DNA from: Actibacterium sp. XHP0104
Lineage (GTDB): Bacteria > Pseudomonadota > Alphaproteobacteria > Rhodobacterales > Rhodobacteraceae
Length of the DNA: 64,000 nt
Assembly (NCBI RefSeq): GCF_025751515.1
Contig: NZ_JAOWLE010000003.1
Coordinates: 233,895-297,894, forward strand
Direction: 5' to 3'
Of this stretch, positions 25,511 through 35,130 are shown piece by piece. The position numbers and the translations under genes were made by a program. Under the pieces are notes generated by a model. It did not search any database, was not told where the DNA came from, and saw nothing but the letters and a program-made list of their open reading frames with translations. Each line of letters opens with the position of its first letter. Positions within the stretch are counted from its first letter, which is position 1.

Positions 25511-28084
25511 ATGAGCACCGCCCTGCACACCGTCGCCGTCGAGGGGCGCAACTCGATCGAGTTCCTGACCGAGGTGTTTCGCCTGTACGACACCGGGCAG
25601 CTTTTCACCGTGCGGCGCGAGGGCATCGATCTGGGCCGCTACACCGGCCTCACGGTCAGCGACACCCGGCCCAGCGGCGACACGCGCGGCTGGGGGCGGC
25701 TGGCATTCGCGCCCTCGACATCGGATCAGCCGGTGCAGATCCTGTTTTCGTCGGGCACCGAGGGCCTGCCCAAGGCCATCGTGCTGTCGCCCCGCAACAT
25801 CACCGACACGGTGGCGCGTCTGAACGCCGCGATGGGGCTGGATGACAGCGTGCGCGAATATGTCGGCATCCCGGTCACCTATTCCTTTGGTCTGGGTCGT
25901 ATCCGCGCCATCGCGGCGGCCGGCGGCGCGTTCTACCTGCCCGAACGGTTCGACCCGGTCGAGATTCGCGAGATGCTGCTGGCCGGTGAAATCAACGCCA
26001 TCTCGGCCGTGCCGACGCTGTGGCGGCTGATCCTGGCCGCGCCGCAGGTGATCGGCGAGGCGGGCCGGCATGTCCGCTGGATCGAGATCGGCAGTCAGTA
26101 CATGTCGGGCGCCGAAAAGGCCGCCATGCGCGATCTTTTCCCGAATGCCCGGATCATTCAGCATTACGGCCTGACCGAGGCCTCGCGCAGCACCTTTCTG
26201 GATGTCAGCGCCGCGCCCATTGATCAGCTGGAAAGCGTCGGCACCGCCACCCCGCCCGCCGGGGTCAAGATCGGCCCCGAGGGCGAAATCTGCATTCGCG
26301 GCGATCATGTCGCGCTGGGCCTGTTGCAGGGCGACGGGTCGATCAAGCCTCTGCGTGATGCCGAGGGCTGGCTGCACACCAAGGACCGGGGCGAGATCCG
26401 CGATGGCGCGCTGCATTTCATGGGGCGGCTGGATGACCTGATGAACATCGCCGGCGTCAACCTTGGCGCCGAGCAGCTGGAACAGCAGATCGTCGCTCTG
26501 GCGGGTTGCGAGGGCCTGTTTGCCGTCACCGGCGTGGCCGATCCGCTGCGGGGCGAGGCCGTGCTGCTGGCCGTGGCGCCCGCCGCCCACGACCGCCTGC
26601 CGGTACTGCGCGCCGCGGCCGAGCTGGCGCTGAAACAGAACGGCATCAACCAGTCGGGCGGGCTGCATGTGTCGGCCGTTGACGCATTGCCCATGACCGG
26701 CACCGGCAAGGTGCAACGCGCCAAGCTGCGCGAAGCCTTTACCCCCGCGGATGCGCCCACCGCCGAAACCGCGCCCTCGGGTGATCTGACCGAGGGCCAG
26801 CAACGCGTGGCCCGCGCCTGGCAATCGGTGGTCGGCCCGGTGCCGATCGCGGCCCATGACACATTCTATGACACCGGCGGCGACAGCCTTAGCGCCGTGC
26901 AGATCGGCCTGGTGATGGAGCGCGGCTTTTCCCGCGCCGCCACCCGCGCCACGCTAGAGGGCCGCCCGCTGGCCGAGGTGGCGGAAATCGAAGACGGCAC
27001 CCAGACCACCCCCGCCGTTGCCACCCTGCCCGACAAGACGGTCAAAAGCTGGGCGCTGAACGCCACGCGCGGGCTGATGGTGCTGACGGTGCTGATTTCG
27101 CATTGGGGGCCGGGGCTGTTCGGCCGTCTGGGCATCGCCAATGAGGCCGAGCGCCTGCTGGCGGTGATCTACCAGATGGGCACGCAGGGCTTTGCCACGG
27201 TCTTTGGCATCGGGTTGGGTTACTACTTCCTGCCCGACTATCCCGCCAACCGCGCCAGCGCCTCGCGCCGGCTGCGGGCGTCGTTCCTGCTGGTGCTGGC
27301 GGGGCTGGCGCTGATGGCCGCCGTGCGGCTGGTGCTGTTCTGGATGCAGGGCAAGCCGCCCGACGGCTATCTGGTGGCGGTGTCGTTCTATAACGTGCTG
27401 GCCTATTACGTGCTGGCGCTGGCCACGGCGCGGCTGTGGCTGGATTACCTGTCCGGCCGGTTCGTCATCGCGCGGGCGCTGCTGGTCACGGTTCTGGTCT
27501 GGCCGGTGCTGGTGCTGGCGCGCCAGGCGATGCCCGACATCACCCCCAGCCTGCTGGAATGGCCGCGCCTGATGATCGTCGCGCAATACAGCTATCTGCA
27601 GACCTCGTCGCTGGTCTTTGCCGGGATCGCGCTGGGATATTGGTTCGCCGGGCAACGCGATATGAAACAGGCCGGGCAGGCCCTGCTGGTGCTGGGCGGG
27701 TTCGGCATGGCGATACTGCTGATCATCGGGTTCGAGGTCTATGCCGGGAAAAGCTTTGCCTCGCGCAGCGCGCCGTTCTTTGGCGGGCGCATGGGCATGG
27801 CGTTCTACTTTTTCTTCTCGGCGCTGCTGTTTGGCGCGACGCTGCTGATGGTGCGGGTCTGGGCCGGGCTGCCGGGGGTGATGCGCTTTGCGTTGCAGGC
27901 GGTGATCGTGCTGGGCGGGCTGGCGCTGCCGGTCTATGCGTTCCACGGGCTGGTGATCCCGATCAAGGATATCCTGCGGATCCTGGGCCTGCCCGGTATT
28001 GCCGCGCTGGGACTGCCGATGGCAGTTTTCCTAGCCTGGCTGGGCTATGCCTGGTGGCGGCTGCGGCGGATGTATTTCACCTAG
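25511..28084 (+). CDS. Adenylation-carrier-acyltransferase fusion protein
   Basis: An 857-residue fusion. Start is the ATG at 25511; the longer frame reading back to 25109 is antisense to the TagA-type gene. Residues about 1-430 are an AMP-binding enzyme with P-loop SSGTEGLPK (about 80), QHYGLTEASRS, TKDRGEI and the C-terminal catalytic lysine in MTGTGKVQRAK. It is unusually short before the P-loop. Residues about 430-500 are a carrier domain with phosphopantetheine serine 459 in GGDSLS. From about 510 onward come about ten membrane helices beginning NATRGLMVLTVLISHW, like acyltransferase-3/OpgC. It probably activates an acyl or amino acid, holds it on the carrier and passes it to an EPS sugar at the membrane. 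Substrate unknown. Confidence 0.85.
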   Translation: MSTALHTVAVEGRNSIEFLTEVFRLYDTGQLFTVRREGIDLGRYTGLTVSDTRPSGDTRGWGRLAFAPSTSDQPVQILFSSGTEGLPKAIVLSPRNITDTVARLNAAMGLDDSVREYVGIPVTYSFGLGRIRAIAAAGGAFYLPERFDPVEIREMLLAGEINAISAVPTLWRLILAAPQVIGEAGRHVRWIEIGSQYMSGAEKAAMRDLFPNARIIQHYGLTEASRSTFLDVSAAPIDQLESVGTATPPAGVKIGPEGEICIRGDHVALGLLQGDGSIKPLRDAEGWLHTKDRGEIRDGALHFMGRLDDLMNIAGVNLGAEQLEQQIVALAGCEGLFAVTGVADPLRGEAVLLAVAPAAHDRLPVLRAAAELALKQNGINQSGGLHVSAVDALPMTGTGKVQRAKLREAFTPADAPTAETAPSGDLTEGQQRVARAWQSVVGPVPIAAHDTFYDTGGDSLSAVQIGLVMERGFSRAATRATLEGRPLAEVAEIEDGTQTTPAVATLPDKTVKSWALNATRGLMVLTVLISHWGPGLFGRLGIANEAERLLAVIYQMGTQGFATVFGIGLGYYFLPDYPANRASASRRLRASFLLVLAGLALMAAVRLVLFWMQGKPPDGYLVAVSFYNVLAYYVLALATARLWLDYLSGRFVIARALLVTVLVWPVLVLARQAMPDITPSLLEWPRLMIVAQYSYLQTSSLVFAGIALGYWFAGQRDMKQAGQALLVLGGFGMAILLIIGFEVYAGKSFASRSAPFFGGRMGMAFYFFFSALLFGATLLMVRVWAGLPGVMRFALQAVIVLGGLALPVYAFHGLVIPIKDILRILGLPGIAALGLPMAVFLAWLGYAWWRLRRMYFT

Positions 28085-29280
28085 ACCGCGTCACGGATCA
28101 GGCCCAACAGCCGCGCCGCGTTCTTTTCGATATCGTGCTGGTCGACCACCCGCGCGCGGCCTTCGGCGCCGCGATCGGCCAGATCGCCGGCGCTGGCCTC
28201 TAGGGTTTCGCGCATCGCCTGGGCGATATGCTCGGCCGAGCCCGCCGGAATGATCCAGCCGCAACCGTCATCGACCAGCTCGGGGATACCGGCGATATAG
28301 GTCGAGATCGCCGGGCGGCCCAGCGCAAGGGCCTCCATGATCACCACGGGCAGGCCCTCGGCGAAGCTGGGCAGCAACAGCGCCCGCGCCCGGCCCAGAT
28401 GCGCGCGCACCTGGTCATTGGCCTGCCAGCCCAGCAGCGTGACGTTGTCTTGCAGCCCGTGGCGGCGGATACCGGCCTCGACCTCGGCGCGGCTTTCACC
28501 GTCACCGATCAGCACCACCTGCACCTCGGGATGGGTGCGGGCCACCTGGGCCACGGCCTCGATCACCAGCACCTGCGCCTTTTGCGGGCACAGCCGCCCG
28601 ACCGACACGAACGGCGCGTCGTCATCAAAGGGCGCGCCGGTTTCGGAGAACTCGGACACGTCGATGCCGCAGCGCACGATATGCAGCTTGCCCCACGCTC
28701 CCATCCCCGAGGCACGCGCCAGCTGCGACTTGCAGAAATGCGAGATCGCCACGGCAAAGCGCGATTCATGGATCTTTAGCCCCAGCGACGACTTGTGCCA
28801 GTCGTCGAACTCATCGGGGCCATGGGCGGTAAAGGAATAGCCCGGCCCGCCCAGGCGGTGGCACAGCATCGCCACGGCGGCCGAGTTGGTAGAGAAATGC
28901 GTATGCAGATGCGCGATGCCATCGGCCTGTGCGAATTGCTTCAGCGATACCGCCTCGAGCAGATAGGCCACATGCGGCACCACATCGCCGCCCGCGTTAC
29001 GCATCAGCCGGGCCAGCCCGCAGATCGCACGCCACATGCCCTTGGGGTTCGACACGCATTCGCGGGCGAAATCACCGATCATCGCCCCCACCCGGCCCGA
29101 CAGCACATAGCGCGTCACCGCCTGTTCGGCCTGATCCTTGGGATCGACCAGCTCGGCATCCCAGGGGCGGATGGCATAGCGCGTGACCTCAACGCCCTGC
29201 GCCTCGATCGCATGGATCTCGCGCCGGATGAACGTGGTGCTGGTCATCGGGTAAGAGTTCATGAAATAGCCGATGCGCAT
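28081..29280 (-). CDS. Glycosyltransferase family 4
   Basis: A 399-residue GT-B enzyme, start at the ATG at 29278-29280 (MRIGYFMNSYPMTSTTFIRRE). It has an N-terminal acceptor domain with AHLHTHFSTNSA and a donor domain with FVSVGRLCPQKAQVLVIEA, VVLIGDGESRAEVE, VTLLGWQ and LLPSFAEGLPVVIMEALALGRPAIS. The N-terminus resembles enzymes of colanic-acid-type EPS assembly. It is the last gene of an operon with the two oxidoreductases upstream (4-base gap). Its stop lies in the same CTAG as the stop of the convergent fusion gene. Confidence 0.9.
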   Translation of the reverse strand: MRIGYFMNSYPMTSTTFIRREIHAIEAQGVEVTRYAIRPWDAELVDPKDQAEQAVTRYVLSGRVGAMIGDFARECVSNPKGMWRAICGLARLMRNAGGDVVPHVAYLLEAVSLKQFAQADGIAHLHTHFSTNSAAVAMLCHRLGGPGYSFTAHGPDEFDDWHKSSLGLKIHESRFAVAISHFCKSQLARASGMGAWGKLHIVRCGIDVSEFSETGAPFDDDAPFVSVGRLCPQKAQVLVIEAVAQVARTHPEVQVVLIGDGESRAEVEAGIRRHGLQDNVTLLGWQANDQVRAHLGRARALLLPSFAEGLPVVIMEALALGRPAISTYIAGIPELVDDGCGWIIPAGSAEHIAQAMRETLEASAGDLADRGAEGRARVVDQHDIEKNAARLLGLIRDAV

Positions 29281-29284
29281 GGGC

Positions 29285-30331
29285 CTAGTCCTTTTCTGCC
29301 CGGGCGCGATGCAGCACATCCTGCGCGGCCAGCGACAGATCATGCGGGATCAGGTCGCTTTCAGTGCGGTTGCCGATCACCAGATCGCGAAAATGGGTCA
29401 TCATCGGCGCGTATTGATCGGCGCCAAAGCTGTGAAATGCGGGTTTCAGCGCGTTGCGTTTCTGCGCCATCTTGCGGGCCGCGGGCATCGCGCGCAGCCG
29501 GTCGCCCAGGCCGCCGCCCTGCCCCGGCGCACCCAGCGGGGCCATGGGCTGCACCAACAGGCGCTCGGCCCCGACCACGGGCGGCTCTAGCCGCAAAAGC
29601 CCCCCGGCGCAGGACACCGAGGCAGAATTATGCATCAGCGCATCCAGCGCGACAGCGATATGCGAGGTGGCCCCGCCCGCGTGCCGCAACATCAGGTCAG
29701 CGCCCAGATCGGCCCCGGCCTCGTCGCGGCGCAGGGTTGTGTGAACATCGCTCACGCTACCCAGCAGGCTGATCGCCAGCGACACGCCATAGATACCCCG
29801 GTCACGCAGCGCGCCGCCATCAGCCGGGTCAAAGACCGAGCCATAGCCCGCCCGCGTCACAGGATAGCCAAAGGCAAAATCCATGTGCAGCGGCGCACCC
29901 AGATCGCCCGATGTCACAACCCGCGCCATCTCGCGCCACGCGGGCAGGGCCAGGCACCACAGGTTTTCCACCAACAGCACGCCCCGGCGGCGGGCCTCGT
30001 CCGTCAGGGCGCGCGCGTCGTCGCGGCCAGCGGCCAAAGGCTTTTCGACCAGAACCGGCTGCCTGGCCTCGATCGCGGCGCGGGCGGCGGCGGCATGGGC
30101 ACCGGTGCGGCCCGCCACATAGATCGCATCGACATCGCTGCGCGCGGCCAGTTCGGCCACATCGCCCAGCGCGGCCTGAATACCGAACCGCGCGGCAAAA
30201 TCACGGGCACGCGCCTGTTCGCCCGAGGCCACGGCAACCGCCTGAACCCCCGGCACATGCGCCAGCGTCTGCATCATCCGCGCGGCCATCCGGCCGGTGC
30301 CGACAATGCCCAACCCCAGGGTTTTAGTCAT
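29285..30331 (-). CDS. Gfo/Idh/MocA family oxidoreductase
   Basis: A 348-residue NAD(P)-dependent oxidoreductase. The Rossmann dinucleotide motif GIVGTGRMAARMMQ is at the N-terminus, the conserved VEKPLA lysine motif at about 95-100, and the C-terminal alpha/beta domain follows. Family members oxidise or reduce sugars, including nucleotide-sugars made for surface polysaccharides. It overlaps the upstream oxidoreductase by eight bases, so the two are coupled. Substrate unknown. Confidence 0.9.
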   Translation of the reverse strand: MTKTLGLGIVGTGRMAARMMQTLAHVPGVQAVAVASGEQARARDFAARFGIQAALGDVAELAARSDVDAIYVAGRTGAHAAAARAAIEARQPVLVEKPLAAGRDDARALTDEARRRGVLLVENLWCLALPAWREMARVVTSGDLGAPLHMDFAFGYPVTRAGYGSVFDPADGGALRDRGIYGVSLAISLLGSVSDVHTTLRRDEAGADLGADLMLRHAGGATSHIAVALDALMHNSASVSCAGGLLRLEPPVVGAERLLVQPMAPLGAPGQGGGLGDRLRAMPAARKMAQKRNALKPAFHSFGADQYAPMMTHFRDLVIGNRTESDLIPHDLSLAAQDVLHRARAEKD

Positions 30332-31472
30332 TGGCCTGCCCCTTGATCTGCTGCGCCCATGGCATCGGTGTCACGGGATCGCAGCGGGTGGTCATCCGTT
30401 GCGCCCCGGTATCCTCGCCCGCGTTCTGAATGGCAAGCGTCACCTCGGTGAGGTGCAGCGCCAGGTCGGCACCCACGCGGCTGGGGCGGCCATCTTGCAG
30501 GGCGCGGGCCATCTCGGCCGGGCCAAGGGCAAAGTTCATCGCCGCAGCCCCCCAGCGCCCGACCTTGGGGTGGGTGTCGTCGGTCAGCCGCAGCCGCCGC
30601 GCGATGGGCGCGGTGATCAGCTTGCGCCGCAGCACGAACCGCTTGCGGAACCCGACCTTGGCGGTGTTGTTCCAGGCCTCGTCCAGCTGCAGCACGCCCT
30701 TGTCACCGATGATCTTTAGCCGGTGATCATGCGGCGCCGCGATCGAACAGGTCAGCCGCGCCACCAGACCGCTTTCAAAGAACAGCGTCGCGACTGAGAA
30801 ATCGGGCGCGGCATCCTCGACCGGCAGCAGGTCAGCCACCACATGGGCCGAGGCCGCCACCACCGTGCGGATCGTGCCGAATGTGGCGATCAGCCAGGTC
30901 AGGTAATAGCCTGCGTGTTCCAGCGTGCATCCAACGCGGAATTCATCCTCGGCCGGCCAGGGCGCGCCCGATTCCGACAGCCATTTGCGATAGGGCGCCT
31001 GCGGGATGAAATCATCGTCAAGCTCGGCATAGATCAGCCGGGGCCGGCCCAGCACATCGCTGCGCACCGCCGCGGCCACGGTCTGCGCCGCCTCGGACAG
31101 ATAGCTGCAGGGCGCCGATCCGATCATCAGCCCGCGTTCCTGCGCCAGCGCGCACAGGGCCTTGGCGTCCTCGGTGCGGGTGGCAAGGGGCTTTTCCGAA
31201 TAGACGTGATGCCCGGCCTCTAGGCAGGCCTTGCTGACCTCGAAATGCGCGCCGGGGTTGGTCAGGTTCAGCACGATCCCGTCAGCGCCAAGCGCGGCCA
31301 GCAGATCGTCGCGGGTATCGAACCCCGGCACCTTCCAGTGATCGCAGAACCGGCGCTGCGCATCGGGGCGGGTATCATGCGCGCCGACCAGCCGCAGATC
31401 GGGAAAGGTGGCCAGCGACCGCATATACAGGTCGGCCACGAACCCGGTGCCTATGATTGCAATATTCGTCAT
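30324..31472 (-). CDS. Gfo/Idh/MocA family oxidoreductase
   Basis: A 382-residue oxidoreductase with IAIIGTGFVADLYMRS at the N-terminus and YSEKPLATRTEDAK at about 93-106. It is more distant from its neighbour at 29285 than a recent duplication would be. Pairs of such enzymes often act in sequence on one sugar (for example an oxidation then a reduction at another carbon), which fits a dedicated EPS sugar; this is inference. It begins an operon that continues through 29285 and 28081. Confidence 0.9.
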   Translation of the reverse strand: MTNIAIIGTGFVADLYMRSLATFPDLRLVGAHDTRPDAQRRFCDHWKVPGFDTRDDLLAALGADGIVLNLTNPGAHFEVSKACLEAGHHVYSEKPLATRTEDAKALCALAQERGLMIGSAPCSYLSEAAQTVAAAVRSDVLGRPRLIYAELDDDFIPQAPYRKWLSESGAPWPAEDEFRVGCTLEHAGYYLTWLIATFGTIRTVVAASAHVVADLLPVEDAAPDFSVATLFFESGLVARLTCSIAAPHDHRLKIIGDKGVLQLDEAWNNTAKVGFRKRFVLRRKLITAPIARRLRLTDDTHPKVGRWGAAAMNFALGPAEMARALQDGRPSRVGADLALHLTEVTLAIQNAGEDTGAQRMTTRCDPVTPMPWAQQIKGQAND

Positions 31473-31543
31473 GGGGCGGTCATATCACTTGAATCTGACG
31501 CCGATTGGGCGTGCATAAAGGGGCTGGCGATGTGCCAGGCTTG

Positions 31544-32308
31544 TCACGGATTATCCGCCGTCCGGGCTGGAAATGGCTGCTGCCCCGACAGGCTGGGGCA
31601 ATACAAATCGTTGGTCCATTCCTCTTGCGGGATACCCATCTTGTTGAGAACGGATTCGATGATCTCGGCATTGACCAGCACGCCATGGTCGCGTGTTTTC
31701 TTGGTCGAGCGGGTATAGGGCTTTTCGGCCGGGGGCTTTTTCCCAAGGAAGGCCGCGATCTTGGCTGCCGCCTGCGGGTCGGAGATAAAGTTCACGATCA
31801 AGAGGTCATTCGGGCGATCCTTGAAATACTCCATAACCTCCAGATGATGTCTGTCCCGGTGGCGCACCCAAAGCTCTACCGCCTCGGCGGTAGGGCGCCA
31901 ATAGTGGTTGTTGGGGTCCAGCAGACCCTCTTCCTGCCGCCCAGTTACGTGCTGAAACCGGCTGTCCAACCATTCCGAAAGATCGCGCGTGTTCAAAACG
32001 AATTTCGAGCGCGGATAGGTCTGGTCCAGCCCCTTGAAATCCTCGGGGGGGCCATCCGTGAATGCCCGCCATGAACGGATGATGTCACTACGCGCGGCAG
32101 GGCGCCATTGTTCTCCGTGCAAGGTGCGCGGAACGCCCAGGGATGCGAACAAAGTATCAATCGACGACGTGGCGGTCTTGTTCATGCCTATGGCGAAAAT
32201 CTTGCTATAGGTTCGATCAACGCCGATCTGCGACAAGATGGTCCGGGCGGCTTCGATCCTGCCAGACATGCGTGGGCCGATCAGGGCACTGCGACTGTGC
32301 TTTGTCAT
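31544..32308 (-). CDS. Sulfotransferase-like protein
   Basis: A 254-residue protein with an N-terminal nucleotide-binding loop FAIGMNKTATSSIDTLF (about 39-55) and KFVLNTRDLSEWL at about 124-136, the layout of the sulfotransferase family common in marine alphaproteobacteria (Sulfotransfer_4-like). It shares this subtype with the gene at 39817. It lies 71 bases upstream of the oxidoreductase operon on the same strand and may be its first gene. Acceptor unknown; some members may not be active sulfotransferases. Confidence 0.8.
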   Translation of the reverse strand: MTKHSRSALIGPRMSGRIEAARTILSQIGVDRTYSKIFAIGMNKTATSSIDTLFASLGVPRTLHGEQWRPAARSDIIRSWRAFTDGPPEDFKGLDQTYPRSKFVLNTRDLSEWLDSRFQHVTGRQEEGLLDPNNHYWRPTAEAVELWVRHRDRHHLEVMEYFKDRPNDLLIVNFISDPQAAAKIAAFLGKKPPAEKPYTRSTKKTRDHGVLVNAEIIESVLNKMGIPQEEWTNDLYCPSLSGQQPFPARTADNP

Positions 32309-32503
32309 ATAAAGTGAAACCTTTAATTAACCCGTAACAGCCCAAGTTTTGCGAGAGCAAAAGGTCCATTGCAATAGCACAAGGCGGATTTCACGCGGCC
32401 AAGGCCCAAAAACATCTTTTGGCGGAAATTTCCACCTGATCCCTTGCCTTGAGGTAAATCCCCGTGGCACCTGTGACGTCAGTCCATCATTTGTGCCGCA
32501 GTT

Positions 32504-33364
32504 ATGATTGCAGATCCCCCACGTCCAGGTGCCGAAGTTCCGGTTAGCGTGATCATCGCGGCCCGCAACGAAGAGGCCTATATCGCCGACTGCCTGCGCG
32601 CGGTTCTGGCGCAGGATGACGTGCCGGGCGGGGTTGAGGTGATCGTGGCGGCCAATGCCTGCACCGACCGCACCGCCGATGTGGCCCGCAGCCTGGGGCC
32701 CGATTTCACCGCCCGAGGCTGGGCCTTGCAGGTGATCGAGGTGCCCACGCCGGGCAAGATCAACGCGCTGAACGCGGGCGATGCCATGGCCACGGGCCGG
32801 GTGCTGGTGTTTCTGGATGCCGATGTGCGCTGCGACCCGCCCTTGCTGGCGCAGCTGGCGCAGGCGCTGGATACCGACGCGCCGCGCTATGCCACCGGCA
32901 CGTTGCAGGTGATGCCCGCGCGCACTTGGGTGACCCGGCAATATGCCAGCCTTTGGACCCGCCTGCCCTTTGTCAAAGGCGGTGCCGTGGGGGCCGGGCT
33001 GTTCGCCGTCAACCGCGCCGGGCGGGCGCGCTGGGGTGCGTTTCCCGACATCATCTCTGACGACACCTATGTGCGGATGCAGTTCACCCCGGACGAACGG
33101 ATCGAGCTGCCCGCCCGCTATCACTGGCCGATGGTCGAGGGGCTGGGCAATCTGATCCGGGTGCGCAAGCGCCAGGATGCCGGCGTGCAAGAGATCCATC
33201 ACAAATACCCCGACCTGCCCGACCGCGAAGGCAAGGGCCATATCGGCGCCGCCGGTCTGGCCCGGCTTTTCGTCACTGTTCCGGCCGGATTCGTGATTTA
33301 CGCGCTGGTGCATATCGCGGTGCGGCTGCGTCCGGCGCCGTCCGACTGGACACGGGGGCGCTAA
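32504..33364 (+). CDS. Glycosyltransferase family 2
   Basis: A 286-residue GT2 enzyme: VSVIIAARNEEAYIADCL, VIVAANACTDRTADV at about 47 and VFLDADVRCDPPLL at about 102 as the metal site, with a hydrophobic C-terminal helix (VTVPAGFVIYALVHIAV) that may anchor it. ATG start; TGGCAC at 32465 upstream is close to, but not, the sigma-54-like site seen at 5719. The sulfotransferase gene follows after two bases, so they form a pair. Confidence 0.88.
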   Translation: MIADPPRPGAEVPVSVIIAARNEEAYIADCLRAVLAQDDVPGGVEVIVAANACTDRTADVARSLGPDFTARGWALQVIEVPTPGKINALNAGDAMATGRVLVFLDADVRCDPPLLAQLAQALDTDAPRYATGTLQVMPARTWVTRQYASLWTRLPFVKGGAVGAGLFAVNRAGRARWGAFPDIISDDTYVRMQFTPDERIELPARYHWPMVEGLGNLIRVRKRQDAGVQEIHHKYPDLPDREGKGHIGAAGLARLFVTVPAGFVIYALVHIAVRLRPAPSDWTRGR

Positions 33365-33366
33365 GG

Positions 33367-34170
33367 ATGGAGCATCACATCATCCTCACCCTGGGTCGCA
33401 GCGGCAGCAACACGTTGCGCGACATGATGAACCAGAACCCCGAGATCCTGAATTTCGGAGAGGTCTTGGGCGACTGGAACACGATCCGCAAACTGCAAAA
33501 GCGCCTGCCACTGATGCCGCGCGGCAATGAGGCCTATCTGGACTGGATCATGTATTCGCCGCGCTTTCGCGCCATGGCCAACTCGGTGCGATCCGCGCGC
33601 AAGATGCTGGGCCGCGAGGCCGGTGCCGCGAAACGCCTGGCCGAGGTCAAAACCTTTGGGGTCAAGGATTTCTCGCTGAATTTCCGCCGCTGCGGGTTGC
33701 TGGGCTATCTGGATGCGCGGCCCGACATCAAGGTGATCGGCCTGCAACGCGACAACGTGGTCGACCGGATGATTTCGAACGCCATGCTGGGCGCGACCGG
33801 AGTGATCGAGGTGCGGCGCGACAGCAGGGCGGGTAAGCGCACGCTGCGGCTTGACCCGGCGCGCATTAGCCAGTTGCTGACCGATATCGAGGACGAAAAC
33901 GCCGAGCTGCAGGCCATGCTCGACCGCCTGCCCACGGACCGGGTGATGACCATCCGCTATGACGATCTGTTTTCCGATCAGGCCACGCGGCATCAGATCA
34001 TGTCGGATGTGTTCGGCTTTCTGGGCGTGCGCGACATGCAGACCAACGAGCGGATGAAAAAGATCATCAAGGCCCCGGTGCGCGAGGTGATCGAGAATTT
34101 CGACGATTGCCTGAACGCCGTTCGCGGAACGCCGCACTGGGATCTGCTGCGCGCCGCGGCGGGCGAGTGA
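33367..34170 (+). CDS. Sulfotransferase family protein
   Basis: A 267-residue protein with the 5'-phosphosulfate loop ILTLGRSGSNTLRDMMN at about residues 6-22 and VIGLQRDNVVDRMIS at about 123-137 as the 3'-phosphate site. C-terminal IRYDDLFSD matches the family's third motif. It is coupled to the GT2 gene before it, so sulfate may be added to the sugar that GT2 transfers; this is inference. It ends exactly one base before the stop of the convergent GT2 gene. Confidence 0.85.
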   Translation: MEHHIILTLGRSGSNTLRDMMNQNPEILNFGEVLGDWNTIRKLQKRLPLMPRGNEAYLDWIMYSPRFRAMANSVRSARKMLGREAGAAKRLAEVKTFGVKDFSLNFRRCGLLGYLDARPDIKVIGLQRDNVVDRMISNAMLGATGVIEVRRDSRAGKRTLRLDPARISQLLTDIEDENAELQAMLDRLPTDRVMTIRYDDLFSDQATRHQIMSDVFGFLGVRDMQTNERMKKIIKAPVREVIENFDDCLNAVRGTPHWDLLRAAAGE

Positions 34171-35130
34171 TCACTTGTATTCGATCAACCCGCGACGTTT
34201 TCCGGTGAGGCGGCGCAGGTGATATTCCAGCGCGCCCAGCGCCTCGGGGAATTTCGATAGCACCAGGAAAAACGCGCGTTCCATCCCGTGCTGCCGCGCC
34301 AGGCGCATGACCTGCACCGGGTAAATCACCAGCCCCAACAGCGCCAGCGGCGTGGCCAGCGCGCCCAGCACGATCAGCGCCGGAATGCCCGCTCCCCAAA
34401 ACAGCGCGCGGCGGGTTTCGGCCACCCAATGCCGTTCGGGCGGCGCGCCATGCATCGCGGCCCCCTCGGCAAAGGCATGCCCCGCGCGTTTGGCGCGTTT
34501 CCACCATTGGCCGAACCGGGTCATCGCGGCGTCGTGCAATGTCATCTCGTGATCCAACCGCCAGACTGTCCAGCCCTTGGCCCGCAGCCGCACGCACAGG
34601 TCGGGCTCTTCGCCGGCGATCAGATCGGGGTTGTAACCGCCCACCTGTTGCACCGCCTCGACCCGCATCAAGGCATCGCCGCCACAGGCCTTGGCACGGC
34701 CCACGGGCGTATCCCATTCCCAGTCGCACAGCCGGTTGTAAACCGTCGCATCGGGAAAGCGTTCGCGGCGGCGGCCACAGGCCACGGCGGCCTCGGGGGT
34801 TTCGATCAGGAACGCGGCGGCGGTTTCCACCCAACCGGGCTGAAGCTCGCAGTCACCATCTATGAACTGCACGAAATCGACCGGCCCACCCGCGATCAGA
34901 CGATCGAACCCGGCATTGCGGGCGCGGGCGGCGGTAAAGGGCTGAGTCATATCCAGGTTGACGACCTCGGCCCCGGCGTCAGAGGCGGCCTGCACGCTGT
35001 TATCGGTCGACCCGGAATCGACATAGACCACGCGGGTGACGATTTCTGGAACGGCGTTCAGGCAGCCGACCAACCGCGCGCCCTCGTTACGGCCGATGAT
35101 GACCGCGCCTATGCGGATCGGGTCAGCCAT
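34171..35130 (-). CDS. Glycosyltransferase family 2
   Basis: A 319-residue GT2 enzyme with IGAVIIGRNEGARLVGCL, VYVDSGSTDNSV at about 37-48, QFIDGDCELQPGW at about 88-100 and the later GEEPDLCVRLRAKGW acceptor-side motif. A hydrophobic region at about 225-270 suggests membrane association. It overlaps the upstream sulfotransferase gene by eight bases and belongs to a minus-strand operon with the genes at 35123 and 35974. Confidence 0.88.
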   Translation of the reverse strand: MADPIRIGAVIIGRNEGARLVGCLNAVPEIVTRVVYVDSGSTDNSVQAASDAGAEVVNLDMTQPFTAARARNAGFDRLIAGGPVDFVQFIDGDCELQPGWVETAAAFLIETPEAAVACGRRRERFPDATVYNRLCDWEWDTPVGRAKACGGDALMRVEAVQQVGGYNPDLIAGEEPDLCVRLRAKGWTVWRLDHEMTLHDAAMTRFGQWWKRAKRAGHAFAEGAAMHGAPPERHWVAETRRALFWGAGIPALIVLGALATPLALLGLVIYPVQVMRLARQHGMERAFFLVLSKFPEALGALEYHLRRLTGKRRGLIEYK

